DNA of 36,540 nt from Syntrophales bacterium (GCA_030655775.1 JAUSPI010000114.1:1-36540); one strand, 5' to 3'; shown: positions 24,321-33,060, counted from the stretch's first letter. The notes: generated by a model not told the origin, from the sequence alone. Program-made: numbers and translations.

Positions 24321-25544
24321 TTAGGTTCCGCCGGTGAAGATCATTGATGCATATGTTACTGCACTGCTTGTTGCCGTTTCGTTGTAGGTTTCGTGAGAAA
24401 GGAGTTCCCCTTTGCTTCCCTTGAGCAACCTGGAGAAAATAAGGATGGATGGAAGACCGCATACGTTGAATTGGTCCTGTGTTTCAACTGCGTTTTTATA
24501 TATCTTTTCCGGTTCACCTTTTAAAATAGACGAGATAATTTTCTGGTCATTTGATTTAGCCCGCGACAGAATGGCATCTGCCGGCATCTGATTGCCGAAT
24601 TTCGGTCCCACATGTGAGAAATCCACGCCCGAAATAAGCAGGACGTTCCCATTTCTGTCCTTAATCATCTCTTCGAGTGTCTCTACCATCCCCATAAACC
24701 GGGCATCATCAAAGATGTTCCTTTTCTGGAAGGTGAATTCGTGGATTCCTCCACAAAGGATCGGCACAATTGATATCGGTTCTTCCAAATAGTAGTGGAG
24801 AAAAATTGTTTGAAACTCAATGGAATGTTCCATTTTGTGACAGAAATCATCAGAAGACAGAGTTCCTACGGGTATTTTCTTTTTGAGCTCTGAAATAAAA
24901 TCCTTGTCCGATTCTAATTTTCCAAAAGGGGTGATATAATTTTTTTCGGATATTGAATAAAGTCCATCCTGTGGTTGGTGATTTATTCCAAAAATGATGA
25001 CGAGACTGTAATTTTTCCCCTTCAGCCAGCGATAGAGATTGATATAGGTTGTCTTTGCGGCAATTATGTCTATGTGAGGGGCCAGTATGCCCGTAATATT
25101 CTTTTCGGTACCGCCGGAATCATTCTGTGGGAGACTCCTTTCAACTTCTTCAATAAATCGGCCGAGCCTGTCAGGATCGGATTCGTAGGATCTTCCTGCG
25201 AGTATGGGATGGCGGTCTGGTTGAGAATTAAACTCCTCACGTAGATTCCCCATCTTTTTTCTAAACAACTCACTGTTTAAAAGAAAAGCCTTATCCAAAC
25301 TCTCAATGAAAGATTCGACCTCGGACAGATATACAATCTGGCCTTGCTGATGAATTGTCATTACCCTTTGAATGTCCCTCAGGTCATGTTTTCCATCGAG
25401 CAGCCTTAGTAAGGGGAATAATTTCATGTCTACAGCAATGCTGTTTTTGGTCAGACGAAGAGGGTCCATGAACGTAACTACCTGTCGTCCCCCAACCATG
25501 GCGGAAACAGGCTGAATATCCGCTCTGAATAAAGGTTTTTCCAT
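24321..25544 (-). CDS. amrB: AmmeMemoRadiSam system protein B (Memo family) with N-terminal extension
   Basis: Of 407 residues, ~145-405 are a Memo-like domain related to class III dioxygenases: ILAPHIDI, IFGINHQP, CHKMEHSIEFQ, PILCGGIHEF and ISGVDFSHVGPKFG hold the His/Cys residues typical of the family. The first ~140 residues are not Memo; a segment around LFPLLRLLDGKHDLRDI resembles a PqqD-like winged helix, a tentative match. Memo proteins usually co-occur with AMMECR1 and a radical SAM protein; neither is beside it here. The function is unknown. It lies between manC and manA in the same operon. Confidence 0.85.
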   Translation of the reverse strand: MEKPLFRADIQPVSAMVGGRQVVTFMDPLRLTKNSIAVDMKLFPLLRLLDGKHDLRDIQRVMTIHQQGQIVYLSEVESFIESLDKAFLLNSELFRKKMGNLREEFNSQPDRHPILAGRSYESDPDRLGRFIEEVERSLPQNDSGGTEKNITGILAPHIDIIAAKTTYINLYRWLKGKNYSLVIIFGINHQPQDGLYSISEKNYITPFGKLESDKDFISELKKKIPVGTLSSDDFCHKMEHSIEFQTIFLHYYLEEPISIVPILCGGIHEFTFQKRNIFDDARFMGMVETLEEMIKDRNGNVLLISGVDFSHVGPKFGNQMPADAILSRAKSNDQKIISSILKGEPEKIYKNAVETQDQFNVCGLPSILIFSRLLKGSKGELLSHETYNETATSSAVTYASMIFTGGT

Positions 25545-25562
25545 TTTACGCTTTATCTGCTC

Positions 25563-26633
25563 CTACAGGTATTCTTTCATATTCTTTTCTTCGAGCATCT
25601 CTACCAGCTTTTTCACATCTTGAGAAGCATCCTTTTTGCATACCAGAAGAGAATCTGCTGTTTCCACGACAACCAGACCTTCTACCCCTACCAGGGCTAC
25701 CAGTTTATCAGGGCTGTAGATGAGCGAGTTTGAAGAATCAACACCAATAAAACGCCCCCTGACGGCATTACCATTTTCATCTTTGTCCCACATCTCCCAC
25801 AGGGTACTCCAGCTTCCTATATCACTCCAGCCGAAATCTCCTCTGACAAGAAGTGTTTTGCCGGACCTCTCCATAATTCCATTGTCTATGGAAATCGGCG
25901 TTATTTCCTTATATGCTTTGCTAATAATATTTTTTTCACTATCAGTACCGAGAGCATCTTCTATTTCTTTAAGCCCCTTGTAAAGATCTGGAAGCAGTTT
26001 TTCTATCTTATTCAGTATGGTTGAAACTTTCCATACAAACATTCCGCTGTTCCAGAGAAAGCCTCCATTCTCCAAAAAGGTTTTTGCCTGTTCGATGTCA
26101 GGTTTTTCCCGGAAGGATTTTACCTGAAATATTTCTTCACCCCTTATTGCGGCTACCGCTTCTCCTTGTTCCATATAGCCGTAGCCGGTTTCGGGGCCGG
26201 TGGGTTTTATCCCTATGGTCAGAAGGTGATTTCCCCTTTGTGCCATCTCACCGGCTATAGCAATGGTACGCCGAAATACCTCTTCATCGGAAATATAATG
26301 ATCCGATGGGAGTACAAACATGACACCTTCCGGATTTTTCTTTTTGATGTGCATTGCTGCCAGGCCGATACACGGGGCGGTATTCCTGCCGACCGGTTCA
26401 ATGATTATATTCTCTTCCGGCAGGTTGGGAAGCTGTTGTTTAATCACATCGGAGTGATTGGCACCTGTCACAATTAGAATATTCTTTACCGGGATTAGTG
26501 GGCCTATCCTGTCAACAGTTTCCTGTATGATTGTTTTTTTGCCGAAGATGTCCTGGAGGTGTTTTGGCATCTTCTCCCTGCTTTTGGGCCAGAACCTGGT
26601 GCCCCTGCCGCCTGCCATAATTACTGCATACAT
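25563..26633 (-). CDS. manC: Mannose-1-phosphate guanylyltransferase
   Basis: A 356-residue nucleotidyltransferase making GDP-mannose from mannose-1-phosphate and GTP. The N-terminal signature MAGGRGTRFWPKSREKMPKH is clear, with VEPVGRNTAPCIGLAA-type, FVLPSDHYI and FLWNSGMFVWK motifs downstream. It has only the transferase domain; the isomerase cupin of bifunctional enzymes is separate, as manA in the same operon. Its ATG is 2 nt after the thrC stop, so translation is coupled. The product likely feeds surface polysaccharide or glycolipid synthesis. Confidence 0.95.
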   Translation of the reverse strand: MYAVIMAGGRGTRFWPKSREKMPKHLQDIFGKKTIIQETVDRIGPLIPVKNILIVTGANHSDVIKQQLPNLPEENIIIEPVGRNTAPCIGLAAMHIKKKNPEGVMFVLPSDHYISDEEVFRRTIAIAGEMAQRGNHLLTIGIKPTGPETGYGYMEQGEAVAAIRGEEIFQVKSFREKPDIEQAKTFLENGGFLWNSGMFVWKVSTILNKIEKLLPDLYKGLKEIEDALGTDSEKNIISKAYKEITPISIDNGIMERSGKTLLVRGDFGWSDIGSWSTLWEMWDKDENGNAVRGRFIGVDSSNSLIYSPDKLVALVGVEGLVVVETADSLLVCKKDASQDVKKLVEMLEEKNMKEYL

Positions 26634-26635
26634 AT

Positions 26636-27871
26636 TTAGCTCCTGTTGACTTCAAATAGGAAATCAGTTTCCCCAACAAGTTTGTCCAAGTTTTCTAACG
26701 TACACTCAACAGTTTTTAAATTATGCCTTTCAAATATAGCCGTGTATTTTAATCCACCACCCGTTATAATGCAAACGATTGAACAGTTTTCATCTAAAAT
26801 GTTTTTATTCCTCAATTTTTTCACTGCCGCTAATGGAACTGCAGCAGCGGGTTGTACGAAAACCCCTTCCTTAGCAAGCCGTTTTTGTGCTTGAAGGATC
26901 TCGTCATCTGTAACCACAACGGAAAACCCGCCATTTTCCTTTATTTTTCTTAAAGCTTCGTTTCCACTTGGAGGAAAGGGATTTTCAATAGCATGGGCGA
27001 TCGTGTCGGGGCTTTGAAACCGGGATATCGTTTCTCTGTTTTCGGCATAAGCTTTATAAATCGGTGAACAGCCGCTTGCCTGCGCACAGATAATTCTGGG
27101 TACTTTGCCGGTTAATCCGCAAAGTTGAAATTCCTCGAATCCTTTAATAATACCCCGCATATTCCCGCCCGAACTTGTCGGTACGACGACAAAATCGGGG
27201 ATTTCAAAATTCATTTGTTCACAAATTTCAAATGCGATCGTTTTTGAACCTTCCACCCGAAAAGGCACATCCGAATTGATAAAGTAAATGCCGTATTTTC
27301 TTCCAATTTCAAGACTGTCAAAATAAAGCTGTCCGTAATCACCATCTACTTTTATTAAAACGGGATCGTACATTGCAATAGGATTCAGTTTCTCAGGAGG
27401 AAGAGTTGCACTTACCAGAACAAACGTTTTCAGACCTGCTCTCGCACCGTAGGCGGCCACCGAAACAGCCATGTTACCGCTCGATACGGTTCCTATTTTC
27501 TCGTATCCAAGACTCAGGGCATGCTGAATGCCGGAAACGGTACCTCTGTCCTTAAAAGACCATGTGGGGTTCTGGCTCTCATTTTTCAGCAGGATGGTTT
27601 TTACCTGCAATTCGGATGCAAGCTTCGAAGATTCCACCAGTGGCGTAAATCCTTCTTGAAGAGATGTTAACTTGTCTGTTTTTGAAAAAGGGAAAAAATC
27701 AGCGTACCTTTCCATGATCGTTTGATGAAGAGTATTCCCTTCAGTGATCGTTCCCCCGGTTACCTTTTCTATTTCCAGAGGTTCACCGCACATAGTGCAA
27801 CGGGGATAAACCTGGTCAATCTGAAAGGTTTTTTTACACTTTGTACAGATGAGATTTGTGTCTTTCATCAT
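26636..27871 (-). CDS. thrC: Threonine synthase
   Basis: A 411-residue PLP enzyme converting O-phosphohomoserine to threonine. It begins with a four-cysteine ribbon (CTKC and CTMC) seen in many ThrC proteins, then the PLP lysine in SFKDRG, SSGNMAVSVAAYGARAG for the phosphate loop region, and a glycine-rich ITGGGLKYT near the end. The start at 27871 follows GAGGG by 5 nt; the next codon is also ATG. Threonine dehydratase-like or cysteate synthase relatives are less likely given the ribbon and overall pattern. It is the first gene of thrC-manC-memo-manA, an uncommon partnership. Confidence 0.9.
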   Translation of the reverse strand: MMKDTNLICTKCKKTFQIDQVYPRCTMCGEPLEIEKVTGGTITEGNTLHQTIMERYADFFPFSKTDKLTSLQEGFTPLVESSKLASELQVKTILLKNESQNPTWSFKDRGTVSGIQHALSLGYEKIGTVSSGNMAVSVAAYGARAGLKTFVLVSATLPPEKLNPIAMYDPVLIKVDGDYGQLYFDSLEIGRKYGIYFINSDVPFRVEGSKTIAFEICEQMNFEIPDFVVVPTSSGGNMRGIIKGFEEFQLCGLTGKVPRIICAQASGCSPIYKAYAENRETISRFQSPDTIAHAIENPFPPSGNEALRKIKENGGFSVVVTDDEILQAQKRLAKEGVFVQPAAAVPLAAVKKLRNKNILDENCSIVCIITGGGLKYTAIFERHNLKTVECTLENLDKLVGETDFLFEVNRS

Positions 27872-28158
27872 AATTCCCTCTACCTTGGTGGGAGAAGATT
27901 AGAGAGAGGGAATTTTGAAATGTTTTTCACCCCCTCCTTGCCTCCCCCCCGTCACGGGGGAGAAGAATATGTGAGATGACCCGCCTTGTGGACGGGGTAA
28001 TTCACTTATGGTAAGTCCGAAAGCTTCGCAATATCTCCATATCGTCATGCCCCGTGGAGTCCCTGCAGGGGGTGCGATGGAGGCGCAGTTCTACTGGGGG
28101 GCCGAGGCCCCGGGTGTAGCGAAGGGAGCATGCGCAGCAACCTCACAAAATGTTGATA

Positions 28159-28198
28159 ATTGAAGCTCCCCGCAACAAGTTGCGGGGAATCTCCGACT
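28159..28198. repeat. 40-nt palindromic repeat, copy B (inverted)
   Basis: Perfect reverse complement of 23223-23262. It lies 288 nt upstream of the thrC start, so the two copies bracket the whole thrC-manC-memo-manA operon in inverted orientation. Confidence 0.9.
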
Positions 28199-28201
28199 TC
28201 C

Positions 28202-28292
28202 AAGTAACTTAAATTCGCAAATGTGTTGCAAGTAGTTAACATTTCTTAATATTTGCCAGAAATAATGCATTTGCTAAAAACATAAGTTACTT
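28202..28292. repeat. 91-nt imperfect palindrome
   Basis: Outer arms AAGTAACTTA (28202-28211) and TAAGTTACTT (28283-28292) and inner arms GCAAATG (28217-28223) and CATTTGC (28268-28274) are perfectly complementary. No coding potential is visible. Confidence 0.5.
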
Positions 28293-28501
28293 CCAATTAT
28301 AATGCCGCAAAGTGGCATAGTGAGCTGTTAAGGAAAAAATTTATTTTTTATTCGCTCGCTAACCCCGCCGCAAGCAGCGGGGAATGTGCTCGCTGTTCAG
28401 TTCAAGAGATTGTCGCATCTATTTCCTCACTCCGCTCGGGACGCCTCGCAATGACCGAAAACACGATTTTGCAAAGGTCTTACCTTGCATTCTTCCGGAA
28501 A

Positions 28502-28837
28502 CTACCGAAGATGTTTACCGCTGTACTCTAAGGCCTCTTTAATGTCCTGTTTGACCTGTGGGTCATTCAAGAGATTTTTTATCTCTTTCTTGCCAGTTTT
28601 AGCCACGAATTCAATACCTTCCTTTACATTCTTCTTGACAGCGATGACAGAGCGATGATCAAATGCCAGCTTGGCCACTTCGTGAATGCCTGTCTTTATT
28701 GAGTAGTCTATACTTTCTTTGACCTGCTGCTTAATGCCCGCTGATGCGATAAAGAAAATTACTAAAAAAACAAGTCCCCACGGAATTGCCATAACAAAGT
28801 GCCTCAAAAACATGTTTGCTAATCCATTTTCTTTCAT
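28502..28837 (-). CDS. Small single-pass membrane protein
   Basis: A 111-residue protein starting at ATG 28837, chosen because GGAGGG lies 7 nt upstream; a longer frame to 28861 would place that site inside the gene. Residues ~14-36 (FVMAIPWGLVFLVIFFIASAG) form one membrane helix. The rest is amphipathic and lysine/glutamate-rich, with repeated helical units (VKESIDYSIKTGIHEVAK, VKEGIEFVAKTGKKEIKN) that look like an internal duplication. I do not recognise a family. It stands alone, with repeat-rich spacers on both sides. Confidence 0.7.
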   Translation of the reverse strand: MKENGLANMFLRHFVMAIPWGLVFLVIFFIASAGIKQQVKESIDYSIKTGIHEVAKLAFDHRSVIAVKKNVKEGIEFVAKTGKKEIKNLLNDPQVKQDIKEALEYSGKHLR

Positions 28838-28861
28838 TGCTTTACCCTCCTTTCCAAACAA

Positions 28862-29317
28862 TTGGTTTACACTTGGACCTTCAAATCAATTCTATCCAAA
28901 AATCAGAAAATCGGGTTAAAAATAGGGTTTCGCATCCTTGAACATCAATTCTGTAATACCTCATCCAAGCCTGAAATATTCTCCCGATTTTATCTGATAA
29001 GGATTTACTTTTCTTATGGGAAAGTATAAGAAAATAATTTTTGTATGTCAATGAGAATTGGCTGCAGGATGTTGCATTACTCAGGACGGGAAGAAAAGTG
29101 AATAGAGAGGCTTATCTTACGGAAACATCTTTTCAATTGACAAACAGGCACCTTTGCAATACTTATTGTATCCTACCAAAATAGGCCTTGATGTTCTGCC
29201 TGAATGGCCCGGGAAAATGGCGGGCAAGACGTCGGACTCAGTACAAACAGGAACCAATATCGTAGATGGCTATTGCAAAAAATAACAATATCATCTGCGT
29301 CAGAAAGGAAAATCAGA
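28862..29317. other. Non-coding spacer
   Basis: About 455 nt. A hairpin TTTTCTTAT/ATAAGAAAA (29009-29034) followed by T-rich sequence could be a terminator remnant. TTGACA at about 29138 lacks a good -10 partner. No gene or RNA was recognised. Confidence 0.4.
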
Positions 29318-29476
29318 ATGATTATCAAACCAGAGTTTCTTGCAACCGGAATCGGCAGTATGCCTTTTGAGGATCCTGAACACGCCGTTGATGTTTCGCT
29401 TTCCAGATTGAGCGGGGCTCCGATATGGCCGCAGTTGCCGTGGCTCGGGCTTAATGAACAGATGGAGCTTCAATAA
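29318..29476 (+). pseudogene. Truncated MetE/UROD-fold methyltransferase-like gene, N-terminal fragment
   Basis: ATG 29318 follows AAAGGA and opens a 52-residue frame (ATGIGSMPFEDPEHAVDV... IWPQLPWLGLNEQMELQ, then TAA). The pattern GIGSMP...DPxxAxxxxL...P.WPQLP is the N-terminus of cobalamin-independent methionine synthase-like proteins of the UROD superfamily, normally more than 300 residues. Nothing downstream continues the homology, so the remainder was deleted. The good ribosome site suggests recent decay. Confidence 0.65.
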
Positions 29477-29590
29477 GGAATAAGGAGACATCTTATATGT
29501 TTTTTTCATAGTAAATATGTATGATGTTACACGATTTTGTTTTCATTTCCTGGCTGTAAGTTTATCCCACGTTTAAGATATAAAAATAAT

Positions 29591-31333
29591 ATGTCGATCA
29601 TTTCGAGGGACCAAAAACTATCTTTCAGTATCATCGTATTAGGGATACTGGTGCTCATTCTGGAGAATGCCCATGTAGAAGGATATTTGGCCAATTTTAT
29701 ATCTCATGCAATCGATTTATCTATATCTATACTTTTCGCGTCTGAAACTTTCATATACTTTTTCAAGTCCAAAACCAAAATCACTTTCCTTAAAAAGAAT
29801 ATTCTTGAAGTTTCGTTTCTTACAGCATTTATAGCAATAATTGTCCTCGGCAAATATTACCACTTTTTCATCGAAGAGTTTGATGGTCATAATATGCCTG
29901 TTAAGCTGATAGTCCTTATCACTGCTTTTAATGCCTTTAAAGTAGTAATGAGAATAAGAAAACTGCACTATTTTCTCGTAAATCTCACACGCCATCCGGC
30001 ACAGACAATAATGCTTAGTTTCTTTAGTGTTATTATTGTTGGAACGATACTCCTGATGATGCCTTTTTCGGTAACGGATGGAAAAACCTTGGGTTTCATC
30101 AATTCACTTTTTACTGCGGCAAGTGCAACCTGTGTTACCGGCCTTACTGTCGTGGATACAGCTACCAGATTTTCTATTTTCGGCAAGATGGTAATAATGT
30201 TTCTTATTCAGACAGGGGGGCTGGGGATAATGATCTTCGCCTATTTCACTGCTTTTCTTGTGGGAAGAAGTCTCACTTATCAGGACAAAATAGCAATTTC
30301 ATATATGCTTGATGAAGATGATGTAAGGAACCTGAACAAGGGGATCAAGAACATTGTTTTATTCACTTTCATTTTTGAATTTGCAGGAGCAATGCTACTC
30401 TATCTTGCTTTCATGAAATTTGAAGGTTTCGGGATCAAGAATATCTTCTATGCAATGTTCCATTCAGTATCCGCTTTTTGTAACGCGGGGTTCGCTCTTT
30501 TTACGGATAATCTTGAACAGTTTAAATCATCATTTCTCATGAATTTTGTAATATCAGGACTTATTATAGCCGGCGGTATAAGTTTTGTGGTAGTTGGAAA
30601 TACTTACGGGAATTTAAGAACTCTGTTTAAACGCAAAATATTAAAAAGGCCCCAGCGCGTAGAGAAACTTACCCTCAATACGAAAGTCGTTCTTTTTACC
30701 ACGGCCTTGCTTTTGATCTCGGGCACCCTCCTTATTTATAAATTCGAACATAAAGACAACCTGCTTAAACTTGGCTTAGCGACGCAGTATTTAATGGCAT
30801 TTTTCCAGACAGTTACATTAAGGACAGCCGGGTTTAACACAATGGATATATCAAAACTGCATATGGCAACATATTCACTTATGATACTTTTTATGTATAT
30901 AGGAGGCGCTTCCGGATCATGTGCCGGAGGTATCAAGGTGAATACCCTGGGTGTTGTGTGGGCGTATGTGAAGTCGATATTTAACAATAAAGACGATGTT
31001 ATCCTTCTTAAACATACAATTTCAAAAGACATTATTAATCAGGCGTTTTTAATTATGTTTTTATCTGCAACACTTATATTCGGAGGATCACTTCTTTTAG
31101 CTTTGACCGAGAATCAAAAATTTCTCAGGATATTATTTGAAGTGACATCAGCTTTTGGAACCGTAGGTCTTTCAACGGGAATAACGCCGGATCTATCCGC
31201 ACCGGGCAAAATAGTAATAACTTTAATAATGTTCATAGGAAGGCTGGGACCTTTAACCATAATTACAGCCTTGTCCCAGAAAACAAGAAAATACGAGATA
31301 AAATATCCGATTGGTAAACTTAATATCGGATGA
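29591..31333 (+). CDS. ktrB: Ktr/Trk-type potassium uptake membrane subunit
   Basis: A 580-residue integral membrane protein of the superfamily of K+ transporters. The four pore-loop signatures are visible: TAASATCVTGLTVVD, SAFCNAGFALF, LRTAGFNTMD and SAFGTVGLSTG, the Gly of each forming the selectivity filter. About 120 N-terminal residues add several helices before the conserved core. ATG 29591 is preferred over an in-frame TTG at 29537, though both lack a good ribosome site. The regulatory subunit follows 16 nt downstream. Na+ coupling is not decidable from sequence. KtrB and TrkH naming is by resemblance. Confidence 0.92.
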   Translation: MSIISRDQKLSFSIIVLGILVLILENAHVEGYLANFISHAIDLSISILFASETFIYFFKSKTKITFLKKNILEVSFLTAFIAIIVLGKYYHFFIEEFDGHNMPVKLIVLITAFNAFKVVMRIRKLHYFLVNLTRHPAQTIMLSFFSVIIVGTILLMMPFSVTDGKTLGFINSLFTAASATCVTGLTVVDTATRFSIFGKMVIMFLIQTGGLGIMIFAYFTAFLVGRSLTYQDKIAISYMLDEDDVRNLNKGIKNIVLFTFIFEFAGAMLLYLAFMKFEGFGIKNIFYAMFHSVSAFCNAGFALFTDNLEQFKSSFLMNFVISGLIIAGGISFVVVGNTYGNLRTLFKRKILKRPQRVEKLTLNTKVVLFTTALLLISGTLLIYKFEHKDNLLKLGLATQYLMAFFQTVTLRTAGFNTMDISKLHMATYSLMILFMYIGGASGSCAGGIKVNTLGVVWAYVKSIFNNKDDVILLKHTISKDIINQAFLIMFLSATLIFGGSLLLALTENQKFLRILFEVTSAFGTVGLSTGITPDLSAPGKIVITLIMFIGRLGPLTIITALSQKTRKYEIKYPIGKLNIG

Positions 31334-31349
31334 AACATAGGAGAAAATT

Positions 31350-32042
31350 ATGCAGAAAGAAACACTTTATGCTGTGTTTGGCCTTGGCACGTTTGGTCAG
31401 GAAGTATGTAGGGCCTTATCCGAAAAAGGATCAAAAGTTATAGCTGTTGATAAGGATCCAAAACTTATCGACAAGATAAAAGACTCTGTGACTCAGGCTG
31501 TGCTTTTAGACAGTACGGACGAAGATGCCTTGAGAAATGTCGGTCTGCAGGATGTGGATGTAGCAGTTGTTGCTATAGGAGATAGTGTGGACGGGAGCAT
31601 TTTAACAACAGTTTTACTTAAAAATATCGGTGTTCCATATATTATAGCCCGCGCGATCTCAGATGTTCATGCACAGGTGCTTCAAAAGGTGGGTGCTACT
31701 GAAGTCCTCAATATCGCTGTTCAGCAGGGAAGAAGGCTTGCCCAGAGGATATTAGCTCCCGATATGGTCGAAATGATACCGATCTCTGATGATCATTCGA
31801 TCGCCGAAATAAAAATTCCTTCGGGATTTGTAGAAAAATCCCTGAGAGACATAGGTCTGAGGAAAAAATACCATGTGACACTTGTGTCCATAAGGAGGAT
31901 TGAAACTACTATAGATGAAATGGGGAACCCCAGGAAAGAAGAATTGATCTTGTATCCGACACCGGATGATATTTTGAAGATAAACGATAGTTTAGTCGTT
32001 TTAGGAAGCGATAAAGATATCGAAAACCTTAAGGAGCTTTAA
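31350..32042 (+). CDS. ktrA: Ktr/Trk potassium uptake regulatory subunit (RCK)
   Basis: A 230-residue cytosolic gating subunit. The N-terminal Rossmann domain has GLGTFGQEVC and the acidic AVDKDP that binds the ribose of NAD(H) or ADP/ATP. The C-terminal RCK_C domain (~140-225) contains IAEIKIPSGFVEKSLRDIGLRKKY. Single RCK_N/RCK_C length matches KtrA, not the doubled TrkA of E. coli. AGGAG lies 6 nt upstream of ATG. It pairs with the ktrB product upstream. Confidence 0.94.
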   Translation: MQKETLYAVFGLGTFGQEVCRALSEKGSKVIAVDKDPKLIDKIKDSVTQAVLLDSTDEDALRNVGLQDVDVAVVAIGDSVDGSILTTVLLKNIGVPYIIARAISDVHAQVLQKVGATEVLNIAVQQGRRLAQRILAPDMVEMIPISDDHSIAEIKIPSGFVEKSLRDIGLRKKYHVTLVSIRRIETTIDEMGNPRKEELILYPTPDDILKINDSLVVLGSDKDIENLKEL

Positions 32043-32043
32043 A

Positions 32044-32766
32044 ATGATTCTTGTAAGGAAAAGAGATTTATTGGTTCTGACGATACTTTTCTGCTTTATA
32101 GTCATTTTCGGTGAAATAAAATTTTTCACCGCGCTTAAAAGCATAGAAGTTCATACAAACCTTGTTTTAAAATATGAACTCGAAAACTTCATATTTGCTT
32201 CTGTAGTCATTCTTCTGATAGTGCTTTTATTTTTCATTAATTTTGTGAGAATGAGCGATAATGTATTGAAACGGCTGGATAAGATGGTTGAATTATCCCA
32301 GTACGGGAAATATGATATAACCCAGCACCTGGATGAGATGGGGCAGATAGGAAAGAGAGTAAAATATCTATTATTTCACCTTAATAATTTAAATGAAATG
32401 AAGACCGTAAAGATAAGCTCTCTGTCCCGGGTAAGCGATTTTTTGGTGGATAGAGCAGATGAAGAGATGTTTATTTTAGACTGCCGTGGCACTATTATTA
32501 ATTGTTCCGAAAAACTTGCAAAAGAAGTAGAAGTTAACAAAAAAGATATCAATGGAAAAAACATTAAAGATTTCTTCAAGCAGGTCGATTTTGAGAATAT
32601 TTACCGTGAACTTGAGAGTAAACGCTCAAAAATAGATAAAGATGATATAACTCTTGATATAAAAGGCAAGGACAATGAAAGAAAAATAACCTTTATTCCG
32701 ATTATGAATTCCATGGAGCATATCGCTTATATTGTTGGCATCATGGGAGGGGATAAACCATTTTAG
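32044..32766 (+). CDS. Two-helix membrane protein with HAMP-like linker and PAS domain
   Basis: A 240-residue protein starting 1 nt after the ktrA stop. Helix 1 is ~10-29 (LLVLTILFCFIVIFGEIKF) and helix 2 ~48-69 (FIFASVVILLIVLLFFINFV). A HAMP-like helical linker precedes a PAS fold at ~135-235 (EEMFILDCRGTIINCSEKLA). It lacks kinase, cyclase or effector domains, so it is not a complete sensor kinase. Tight spacing suggests it modulates or senses for the K+ transporter. It could also be the front half of a sensor whose rear was lost, since a broken PAS segment follows. Confidence 0.75.
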   Translation: MILVRKRDLLVLTILFCFIVIFGEIKFFTALKSIEVHTNLVLKYELENFIFASVVILLIVLLFFINFVRMSDNVLKRLDKMVELSQYGKYDITQHLDEMGQIGKRVKYLLFHLNNLNEMKTVKISSLSRVSDFLVDRADEEMFILDCRGTIINCSEKLAKEVEVNKKDINGKNIKDFFKQVDFENIYRELESKRSKIDKDDITLDIKGKDNERKITFIPIMNSMEHIAYIVGIMGGDKPF

Positions 32767-32768
32767 TT

Positions 32769-33060
32769 GTGGATGATGTTGAATATTTCTTGGTACATCA
32801 ATCATATCGAGAGCAGTGTTATCAAATCAAAAATTGCACACAGCTTTATTGGACATTGAAAAAAAGACCAACAGAGGAAAGAAAAAAACATACCCGAATA
32901 GTTGAAGAACAGGGATATGTTAAAGCCTGTCCTGTCAATTTACGTAAAAAAGATGGCAGTATCATCAATACCCCCCTTATCTCAAACGGTGGTAAGAAAA
33001 GATAAAGATGGGAACATGATAGGTTTTCAGAGGGCAGTTACTGACATCACCGACCGCGTC
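32769..33060 (+). pseudogene. Frameshifted PAS/PAC-domain remnant
   Basis: One frame reads EEQGYVKACPVNLRKKDGSI to about 32980 and another continues as TVVRKDKDGNMIGFQRAV then TDITDR, together a typical PAC tail. The frames join across the run CCCCCC at about 32969-32974; one extra base there explains the break. No start codon with a ribosome site is evident. It may be decayed or a sequencing error in the homopolymer. Confidence 0.6.

Larger units (their letters stand above)
27872..28501. other. Repeat-rich spacer upstream of thrC
   Basis: About 630 nt without a credible gene. It holds a C-run hairpin CCCCCGTCACGGGGG (near 27945-27960), copy B of the 40-nt repeat, the 91-nt imperfect palindrome at 28202-28292, a hairpin CCCCGC/GCGGGG at 28363-28382 and a TTGTCGC...CGCAATGAC-type repeat (28410-28455). 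Both flanking genes are on the minus strand, so the thrC promoter must lie here. Confidence 0.55.

Noticed and set aside
28045-28242. Minus-strand 65-codon frame in the thrC upstream spacer
   Set aside because: It runs through the 40-nt palindromic repeat and has repetitive composition; no ribosome site.
28202-28292. Integron attC site
   Set aside because: The palindrome lacks paired RYYYAAC/GTTRRRY core sites and there is no integrase or gene cassette nearby.
29145-29162. Sigma-54 promoter (GGCACCTTTGC)
   Set aside because: The GG to GC distance is 9 nt rather than the required 12.
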